NCBI GenBank assembly: GCA_019309945.1
Contig: JAFDFH010000396.1
Location: 1-6,772, forward strand
Length of the DNA: 6,772 nt
From: Deltaproteobacteria bacterium
Lineage (GTDB): Bacteria > Desulfobacterota > Desulfobacteria > Desulfobacterales > JAFDFH01
Direction of reading: 5' to 3'
The position numbers were made by a program, and so were the translations under genes. This document shows positions 1 to 4,494 of the stretch, piece after piece (positions within the stretch are counted from its first letter, which is position 1; every line of letters begins with the position of its first letter). The notes beneath the pieces were generated by a model, which saw nothing but the letters and a program-made list of their open reading frames with translations, searched no databases and was not told the origin of the DNA.

Positions 1-1
1 A

Positions 2-547
2 TCCGCAGCTTTAATTTCAGTAGCAGTGTCCCAATTTCTAAGGGGTCGAAGAGGCCTTTTGGTCAATGAATACGGAATTACTTCGCCGGAAACGGTCTTG
101 AACAGCCTAAACCATACTTTTCCTTTTGAGCGCTTCGACAGCTACTTCAGCATTATCTATATGATTATCGATCATACTCAAGGCCTTCTTACCTATAGTT
201 GCGCAGGGCATCCACCTCCAATATTAATACAAGGAGACGGAACCCTGGAAGTCCTTGATCACCATGGACCCGTTATCGGTTTAGGTAACGACAAACCTTT
301 TAGCCAGAAAGAAAAGATATTGCAATACGGTGATAAGATTCTGCTTTATACGGACGGAATTTTGGAAAACCGCAATCCCGCGGACGAGACTTTCGGGAAA
401 CACCGCCTTTATGAAATTCTGAAAAAGCACAGCCATCAACCCATTCAAGATCTGGTGGAAGCGGTTTACGTTACGGTCAATAATTTCAGGAAAACAGCAC
501 TTCCCGAAGATGACATCAGTATTTTGGGCATCGAATATGTTGGTTAA
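2..547 (+). CDS. SpoIIE/RsbU-type PP2C serine phosphatase, C-terminal part (5' truncated by window edge)
   Basis: The frame is open to the first bases of the window, so the GTG at 26 is internal and the real start lies outside. Reading from codon 2 gives SAALISVAVSQFL, which matches the helix after the missing DxSGHG metal motif of RsbU/SpoIIE phosphatases. Counting from the GTG at 26, family landmarks follow in order: CAGHPPP (59-65), LLYTDG (106-111, metal-binding Asp110) and the terminal EDDISIL (161-167, Asp162/163). These enzymes dephosphorylate phosphoserine on anti-anti-sigma factors or related partners, usually under control of an N-terminal receiver, PAS or GAF domain, which cannot be seen here. 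The protein is predicted to be cytosolic. It converges on the MauE-like gene with only 19 nt between stops, and no strong terminator is visible. Family assignment is firm; the partner and input domain are unknown. Confidence 0.88.
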   Translation, partial: SAALISVAVSQFLRGRRGLLVNEYGITSPETVLNSLNHTFPFERFDSYFSIIYMIIDHTQGLLTYSCAGHPPPILIQGDGTLEVLDHHGPVIGLGNDKPFSQKEKILQYGDKILLYTDGILENRNPADETFGKHRLYEILKKHSHQPIQDLVEAVYVTVNNFRKTALPEDDISILGIEYVG

Positions 548-566
548 AGCAACATCAGTGAATCAT

Positions 567-1037
567 CTACTTCCCCCCAGGAAGCAGGCACCATCTTCTT
601 TTTTTTCGATAAAAACGTATATGCAACCCCAACATAAAATAGAAAATGTCCTGAATAAGCAGTAGTATGGCGGAACTGGTGTGCCCGGCTTCACCAAGTA
701 AAAAACAGCCACAGTCAAATTTCACACCCCTTATCAGATTCACGGAAATGGCAACGATAAATCCAAAAAGCATTCCTTCGATAATCAGGGCCGCCGATCG
801 AGGATAAACGCCCATGAAAAGGGCAAGGGCCGAAAAAAACTCGAAGAACGGTAAAATTATGGCGATCAGGTTTACGGAAGCAGCGGGGAAAAGTTTGTAC
901 CCATAGATGATTTTTGCGAACGCTGCCGGGTCCATGATCTTGTGATAAGCGCTGTAAAAAAATGTTACCCCCAGCAACCAGCGTGCAGCTATCTCGACCC
1001 ACGGGTTGTTGAGTAGCTTTTTTATGAATGCAGACAA
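567..1037 (-). CDS. DoxX/MauE-like four-helix membrane protein with Cys-Gly-Cys motif
   Basis: A 156-residue integral membrane protein with four predicted helices at about 16-33, 52-76, 81-103 and 121-140. The sequence DPAAFAKIIYGYKLFP (36-51) and the helix-2 Glu in LPFFEFFSAL (Glu67) fit the DoxX/MauE superfamily, whose members are linked to redox or disulfide chemistry and to methylamine dehydrogenase maturation. A CGC motif (Cys109-Gly-Cys111) sits in the loop between helices 3 and 4 and could be redox active; this is inference. The start is TTG at 1037-1035: it has GGAG six bases upstream, an in-frame stop lies seven codons further upstream, and no in-frame ATG suits better. The C-terminus is basic (RFYRKKRR), consistent with an inside location. 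It lies 121 nt downstream of the rhodanese gene on the same strand, so the two may form an operon. The exact substrate is not known. Confidence 0.8.
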   Translation of the reverse strand: MSAFIKKLLNNPWVEIAARWLLGVTFFYSAYHKIMDPAAFAKIIYGYKLFPAASVNLIAIILPFFEFFSALALFMGVYPRSAALIIEGMLFGFIVAISVNLIRGVKFDCGCFLLGEAGHTSSAILLLIQDIFYFMLGLHIRFYRKKRRWCLLPGGK

Positions 1038-1115
1038 TATAAACTCCGTAGTCGTTCACAGGTTCAGAGCTTATCGTTTAAGGGTCAGCTTTCTTGCGTT
1101 AACCTTCACGCACCC

Positions 1116-1153
1116 TGAACCTTGATGAACCCCGAACCTATGACATTTGAACC
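1116..1153. repeat. Cluster of short TGAACC/CGAACC repeats between rhodanese and MauE-like genes
   Basis: Four copies of (T/C)GAACC in one orientation start at 1116, 1126, 1133 and 1148, and an inverted GGTTCA lies at 1061-1066. The spacing is irregular (10, 7 and 15 bases), so this is not a clean tandem array. A similar CCCTGAACC appears at 2362-2370. It may be a degenerate simple-sequence intergenic repeat; no function can be assigned. Confidence 0.35.
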
Positions 1154-1158
1154 TCTTT

Positions 1159-1656
1159 TTAGTGCTCTACGGGATACCCCTCACTTTCCCAGGCCGGAAA
1201 ACCATCAATAAAAACGCGTACATTGGTATATCCGACGGCTAAAAAGGCGTGGGTCAGCAGGTGAGCCTCATCACACTCCCTTCCGGAACAATAGGTAATG
1301 ATCGGCGTGGTCGTTGGATAGTTTGATATCCATTGGTCGATGAATTCATCAAACTGATGGACCGGCAATGATATCGCCCCTTTAATGTGACCTTCGGTGT
1401 ATCCATCGTGTTCCCGGGCATCAACAAAAACAGCCTCCCGGGAATCATAAATTTTTTTCGCTATTCTGACATCCTCGATTTCAATTTCGTGGACAATAAC
1501 ATTTTCTCTGGATCGAGGATTTATTACTCCTTTAGACGTGTCCCATTCACCGAAAAGGGCAATGGCCTTCGGAGAAAAAAAGTTCACGGTGAATGCGGTA
1601 ATTACTGAAAGACTCAGAAGAAGTATGAGTCCCTTTATGATATCTTTAAAAGGCAT
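1159..1656 (-). CDS. Membrane-anchored rhodanese-like sulfurtransferase
   Basis: A 165-residue protein with an N-terminal hydrophobic segment (about 7-27, preceded by Lys4 and Lys8) that should act as an uncleaved anchor or signal peptide, placing one rhodanese domain (about 58-163) outside the cytoplasmic membrane. Domain landmarks are VDAREHDGYTEGHIKGA (78-94), the active loop YCSGREC (122-128) with candidate persulfide-forming Cys123 and a second Cys128, and the C-terminal DGFPAWESEGYPV (151-163). Such domains carry sulfane sulfur on the active Cys and pass it to thiols or cyanide; the physiological partner is unknown. The ATG at 1656 is fixed by an in-frame TGA two codons upstream; its ribosome site is weak. 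It is the first gene of a likely two-gene unit with the MauE-like protein, which suggests joint work on extracytoplasmic thiols or sulfur. The single-domain assignment is strong; the role is inferred. Confidence 0.88.
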   Translation of the reverse strand: MPFKDIIKGLILLLSLSVITAFTVNFFSPKAIALFGEWDTSKGVINPRSRENVIVHEIEIEDVRIAKKIYDSREAVFVDAREHDGYTEGHIKGAISLPVHQFDEFIDQWISNYPTTTPIITYCSGRECDEAHLLTHAFLAVGYTNVRVFIDGFPAWESEGYPVEH

Positions 1657-1688
1657 ATCAGAGGCCTTGCTTCAATTTATATCCTATT

Positions 1689-1855
1689 AAGACTGACGGT
1701 TTCGTAAAAAGTCCAACTTCTGCGTTGTGCTGCATTTCGCAATCATTCAACGTACGATAAGTACGCCTTATGATTACAAAATTTGCACGCCTTAAATTTG
1801 AACTTTTTACAAAACCGTCTAAATCGGACTTTTTACGAGTTCATCAAGACTGACG
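1689..1855. repeat. Palindromic MITE-like intergenic element flanked by 10-bp direct repeats
   Basis: An imperfect palindrome spans 1695-1819. Its outer arms 1695-1719 and 1795-1819 match at 22 of 25 positions as inverted repeats, inner arms match more loosely, and the centre is CGTAC (1751-1755) with GTACG (1761-1765). A further inverted copy of the arm core, GGACTTTTTACGAG (1826-1839), follows. The ten bases AAGACTGACG occur at both 1689-1698 and 1846-1855, as target duplications or element ends would. No ORF lies inside, so it would be non-autonomous, or a REP-like structural repeat. Transcribed, it would fold into a long hairpin upstream of the rhodanese gene. Confidence 0.6.
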
Positions 1856-2066
1856 CTTAAAACCAAGATAATTTTTATTGTGCCTGAAATGTATAAAAAT
1901 TGAACAAGTTTAGGCTGCGCGTTTCGCGATCTGATTACTCATCAGAAAACACTGCAAAAAGCAATATTAAAAAACGACACAGAGATTTAAACCGTTTTTG
2001 ATAAATCCACAGACCTGATTTAGCGGTTTGGGCGTAACTTCTCAAAAACTTATGGTTAAACCTACC

Positions 2067-2091
2067 AGCGGAGTCATCCGTTAATTTTTTT
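2067..2091 (+). terminator. Weak intrinsic-terminator-like hairpin
   Basis: AGCGGA (2067-2072) can pair with TCCGTT (2077-2082, one G-U) around a GTCA loop, followed by TTAA-spaced seven T residues (2085-2091). The stem is short and no plus-strand gene obviously reads into it, so this is tentative. Confidence 0.25.
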
Positions 2092-2162
2092 CAAAGCGGG
2101 CAACTGTTTGAAGCCGTTTAGGGCGTCTTAACATAAGGATGTTGCTATCATTTCCATTTTAT

Positions 2163-2191
2163 TTGACACCCAAGTCGCATTTCACTATACT
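2163..2191 (+). promoter_or_regulatory. Near-consensus sigma-70 promoter upstream of the racemase-like gene
   Basis: A perfect -35 TTGACA (2163-2168) is followed after exactly 17 bases by -10 TATACT (2186-2191), one mismatch from TATAAT. Transcription would start near 2198, leaving a leader of about 220 nt before the ATG at 2421. Only the sequence match supports it, but the spacing and hexamers are about as good as this class gets. Confidence 0.5.
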
Positions 2192-2420
2192 TTTCTGGTT
2201 ATTTTGGAAATTCTATATCCCTTCACGGAGGTCTATCAAAAAAAAGATTTTCAAATCGGCAGACGCTTTTTTTTACAAGGCGCTCACCAATAAAGAACCC
2301 GGACGACAAATTCAATCGAACATTGCCCAGGGATCGGCAAGGACCATTTGAAATGATCTTACCCTGAACCCCGATTCCTGGCGCCCGAACTATTGCTGCA
2401 CGTCACACAAAGGAGTAAAT

Positions 2421-3073
2421 ATGAAAACGATCGGACTAATTGGTGGTATGAGCTGGGAATCATCATTGGCGTACTATCGAATCATCAATGAAACGACCCG
2501 AGCCCGACTCGGAGGACTTCATTCTGCCAAAAGCATTATGTATTCCGTCGATTTTAGTGAAATTGAAGCGCTTCAACATCAGGGGAATTGGGAAGAGTTG
2601 GTAATGCGCATGATAAATGTGGCCCGAAATATACCATGCACAAAATGGCAGAAGACGTTCAAAATCATATCACGATTCCACTACTTCACATTGCCGATGT
2701 AACCGCCGATAAGATCAAGTCACGGGGAATGAAAACGGTAGCCCTTTTAGGAACCCGCTTCACCATGGAAGAAGATTTTTACAAAGGCCGGCTGACCCGT
2801 AATTATGGACTCGAAGTCATGCTACCACCGACCGATGAAATGCAAGTTGTGCATGACGTGATTTATAATGAGTTATGCGTTGGTAAAATTAGAGAATCTT
2901 CAAAAAAACAATATGTAGATATTATGGAACGACTTATGGAAAATGGAGCGGAAGGTATCATCTTAGGTTGCACCGAGATCGGCCTGTTGGTTCAGGATCA
3001 GGATTGCCGGGTTCCTTTGTTTGATACCACCAGAATTCACGCGGAAGCGGCTGTCGAATACGCACTTGCGTGA
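2421..3073 (+). pseudogene. Aspartate/glutamate racemase family gene (RacX/YgeA-like), disrupted by an internal deletion
   Basis: Two frames together make one racemase of the Asp/Glu/hydantoin racemase superfamily. The first (from ATG 2421, with AAGGAG five bases upstream) gives MKTIGLIGGMSWES and runs through VDFSEIEALQHQGNW to INVARN. The second resumes at about 2633 with TMHKMAEDVQ and continues through LLGTRFTMEEDFYKGRLT, LGCTEIGLL (catalytic-type Cys codon 2969-2971) and FDTTRIHAEAAV to the TGA at 3071-3073. E. coli YgeA, as I remember it, has some 15 residues between these blocks, ending in CTN before TMHK and carrying the first catalytic Cys. That block is absent here. A loss of about 43-46 nt (remainder 1 modulo 3) explains both the gap and the frame change. 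The intact enzyme would interconvert amino-acid enantiomers through a two-Cys mechanism in the cytosol. Neither fragment should be active. The HAD-family gene follows 103 nt downstream. Confidence 0.85.
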
Positions 3074-3176
3074 GATTGGGGGATACCATCAAACAGTTTA
3101 ACCTTTATGCTTAAAAGTCTTTTCAAAGGCAAAAGAAGGGATTGACATATTAACGTTTAGGTAAAGGAGCAAAAAG

Positions 3177-3957
3177 ATGGCGGAAATCAATCTCAAATAC
3201 AAAGCAATTGTTTCATCCGACTGGAATGAGTGCCTGGCACCCTGTGGCCCGTTTGATTTCATTTCATTTAACCATCCGGAATTGGCAGTTGATTTGGCAA
3301 CCATTTTCCAACAATACACGGGTAACATGATTTCCCTGGGCGAGGCCGCCTGTCAGATCCAAGACCTGCTTCCAGTTCCCATAACAAATGAACAGATGGA
3401 TGTGTATCTGGACAAATCTTTCATCACCTATAAAGGGGTACCTGAGCTTATCGAATGGTGTTCGATTAAAAACATCCTGTTTATGATTAACACAACCGGC
3501 ATGGTGGGATATTTCCAGCGAATTTTCGCAAAAAATCTTCTTCCACCAGTACCGGTGGTATCCGCCCATCCGATGATCCGCTTCCCTGAACGGAAAAGTG
3601 ATCCGCCCTCTCTGTATGACCTTTTAGAGATCCAGGACAAGAGCAAAAATACCGCAGCGGTGGTCCGCTCATTCAATATTCCTCCCGAAAAAATTATTGT
3701 GATGGGCGATAGCGGGGGGGATGGGCCGCATTTTGAATGGGGTGCAGGGATTTGAATGGGGTGCAGGGATAGGTGCCTGTTTAATCGGAAGCATGACCAA
3801 GCCGTCTTTGGAAATGTATTGCCAAAAAAATGGGATCGACATCCACATCCACTTCGGTCTTTCCTATGCGCAGGATGAAGCAAAAGATCCGAAAAAAGAA
3901 ATGCAGGTCAATTTTATGGATTTAGCGTCTTTAATTGAAGAATTCCTCAAGCGTTAA
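3177..3957 (+). pseudogene. HAD-superfamily hydrolase gene, frameshifted by a 19-bp tandem duplication
   Basis: The ATG at 3177 has AGGAG (3165-3169) seven bases upstream. The first frame encodes 192 residues to a TGA at 3753-3755; the remainder lies in the +1 frame and ends at TAA 3955-3957. Removing one copy of the 19-base repeat at 3732-3769 fuses them into a single protein of about 253 residues reading through HFEWGAGIGACLIGSM. HAD motifs seen: motif I SSDWNECLAP (nucleophile-type Asp15, but Asn17 where phosphatases usually have the acid/base Asp), a motif II-like FMINTTG (102-108), Lys155 or Lys157 as motif III, and GDSGGD (177-182) as motif IV. The substrate is unknown. The broken 192-residue product keeps all four motif regions but loses the C-terminal third of the fold, so residual activity is possible but unlikely. 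It may have been co-transcribed with the racemase-like gene. Confidence 0.82.
3732..3769 (+). repeat. Exact 19-bp tandem duplication inside the HAD gene
   Basis: The unit TTTGAATGGGGTGCAGGGA occurs twice head to tail, at 3732-3750 and 3751-3769, with one further matching T at 3770. Nineteen is one more than a multiple of three, which moves the frame and places a TGA inside the second copy (3753-3755). Deleting either copy restores a continuous HAD protein. The perfect identity of the copies indicates a recent event or an assembly artefact. Confidence 0.9.
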
Positions 3958-4138
3958 TGTGTCGGAGAAAAATGGGGAGGATAACAAAAAAAATTCGACA
4001 CTCGATAGAAAGACAGAACCTTAATTTCTTGAAATCATTATAACCTATTGCCCAAGAGAGCTATTTGGAATTACGATACGACACACTAACAAGTACCACG
4101 CGTAATCCTTTATTGGTCGTCCTGCCAAGTTTCAAATA
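3958..4138. other. Intergenic spacer with no recognised feature
   Basis: From the HAD stop to the first GTCCG dyad I see no ORF with a ribosome site, no RNA gene and no clear terminator. It is the distal part of the regulatory region of the c-di-GMP gene; 4139-4314 is described in the two following entries. Confidence 0.4.
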
Positions 4139-4176
4139 GTCCGACTTTACGGACTTTGTCCGGCTTTTCGGACAAA
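4139..4176 (+). promoter_or_regulatory. Two tandem GTCCG-N6-CGGAC dyads, candidate enhancer (UAS) for a sigma-54 activator
   Basis: Dyad 1 is GTCCG (4139-4143) with CGGAC (4150-4154). Dyad 2 is GTCCG (4158-4162) with CGGAC (4169-4173), extended to an 8-bp perfect arm TTTGTCCG/CGGACAAA (4155-4176). Both have six-base spacers of the form NCTTTW and are set 19 bp apart. They lie about 158 to 121 bp before the transcription start inferred from the sigma-54 promoter, the usual place for enhancer-binding protein sites. Alternative: RNA hairpins that can refold (CGGAC 4150-4154 with GTCCG 4158-4162), or a terminator for the upstream genes, since six T residues follow at 4182-4187. Confidence 0.5.
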
Positions 4177-4270
4177 TCCCATTTTTTCAGACACTCTTTG
4201 CACCTTTCCTGTCTGTTGCTTTCCACTCTAACTGCTTGATATTTTATATATTCTCTTCAAAGATGCCGTT

Positions 4271-4286
4271 TGGCATGTTTTTTGCT
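4271..4286 (+). promoter_or_regulatory. Sigma-54 (RpoN) -24/-12 promoter of the c-di-GMP signalling gene
   Basis: TGGCATGTTTTTTGCT matches the RpoN consensus TGGCAC-N5-TTGCW with a single mismatch, and the invariant GG (4272-4273) and GC (4284-4285) are separated by exactly ten bases. Transcription should start near 4297, just before AAGGA (4304-4308) and the displaced N-terminal reading frame at 4315. The hairpin ATGCC-GTTT-GGCAT (4263-4276) overlapping its left half is probably coincidental. Confidence 0.62.
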
Positions 4287-4314
4287 GAAAAGTTTATAGC
4301 CGCAAGGATTTATC

Positions 4315-4494
4315 ATTGCAGATCTGCTTGTTAAGGCATTGGCGATCCAGACAAGAGAGAACGTGACGGAAGGCAAGCACAGGCTTTTAGGCCGGACATT
4401 GCTGGATCATAGAGCCATTACAGCCTCCTATATTGATGAGATACTTGAAGCGCTTAGTAAAACGATGGAGTATGTCTTGGCGCTTGGAAGGTAA
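4315..4494 (+). pseudogene. Out-of-frame N-terminal segment of the GGDEF-REC-HD-GYP protein
   Basis: This 59-codon frame, ending at TAA 4492-4494, is shifted by one base from the large downstream frame. It reads as a credible soluble helical segment, starting ADLLVKALAIQTREN, passing LLGRTLLDHRAITASYIDEI and ending YVLALGR. AAGGA at 4304-4308 sits six bases before ATT 4315; ATT is a rare start, so this may be a mutated ATG, or initiation may use CTG 4324 or TTG 4339. An in-frame TAG at 4297 bounds it upstream. Skipping one base at 4489-4494 would join LALGR to KINRDENRDIMDLV in the GGDEF frame. The overlapping start of the GGDEF frame (4433-4490) has no ribosome site and is rich in Arg, Lys and Trp, as shadow frames often are. 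I infer that one gene starting near 4315 was split by a +1 shift; a recoding event is less likely. Confidence 0.6.

Larger units (their letters stand above)
1856..2420. other. Gene-poor intergenic stretch upstream of the racemase pseudogene
   Basis: No convincing coding region was found. A 70-codon frame at 2139-2351 has no clear ribosome site or recognisable domain. The stretch holds small dyads (CGCG-TTT-CGCG at 1918-1928), a weak terminator-like hairpin near 2067-2091, a sigma-70-like promoter at 2163-2191, and a perfect 9-bp A8G/CT8 inverted repeat (2238-2246 with 2266-2274) inside the inferred leader. It may contain remnants of older genes. Confidence 0.5.

Noticed and set aside
570..607. 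CTTCC/GGAAG hairpin and T-run between the convergent genes as a shared terminator
   Set aside because: It lies inside the MauE-like coding region, the stem is 5 bp, and the T-run is separated from it by about ten bases.
715..1059. A 114-codon minus-strand frame overlapping the MauE-like gene
   Set aside because: It overlaps a well-supported membrane protein in another frame and has no family features.
1695..1855. CRISPR-like repeat structure
   Set aside because: There is a single palindrome with inverted arms and no regularly spaced direct repeats with unique spacers.
2139..2351. A 70-codon plus-strand frame in the gene-poor stretch
   Set aside because: It has no clear ribosome site and no recognisable domain, and the sigma-70-like promoter lies inside it. 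It is probably chance or a gene remnant.
3142..3170. TTGACA at 3142-3147 as a promoter for the HAD gene
   Set aside because: No acceptable -10 hexamer lies at 16-18 bases; that position is occupied by the ribosome binding site.
3428..3883. A 151-codon minus-strand frame opposite the HAD gene
   Set aside because: Its composition is that of an antisense shadow; the plus strand carries HAD motifs across the same bases.
4263..4283. Hairpin ATGCC-GTTT-GGCAT followed by T6, resembling an intrinsic terminator
   Set aside because: The stem is only 5 bp, and the same bases form a better explained sigma-54 promoter followed by a ribosome site.
4177..4432. Possible c-di-GMP riboswitch upstream of the GGDEF/HD-GYP gene
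   Set aside because: I looked for the GEMM core (a GGCAAACC-like and a GACGCAAAGCC-like block) and found neither.
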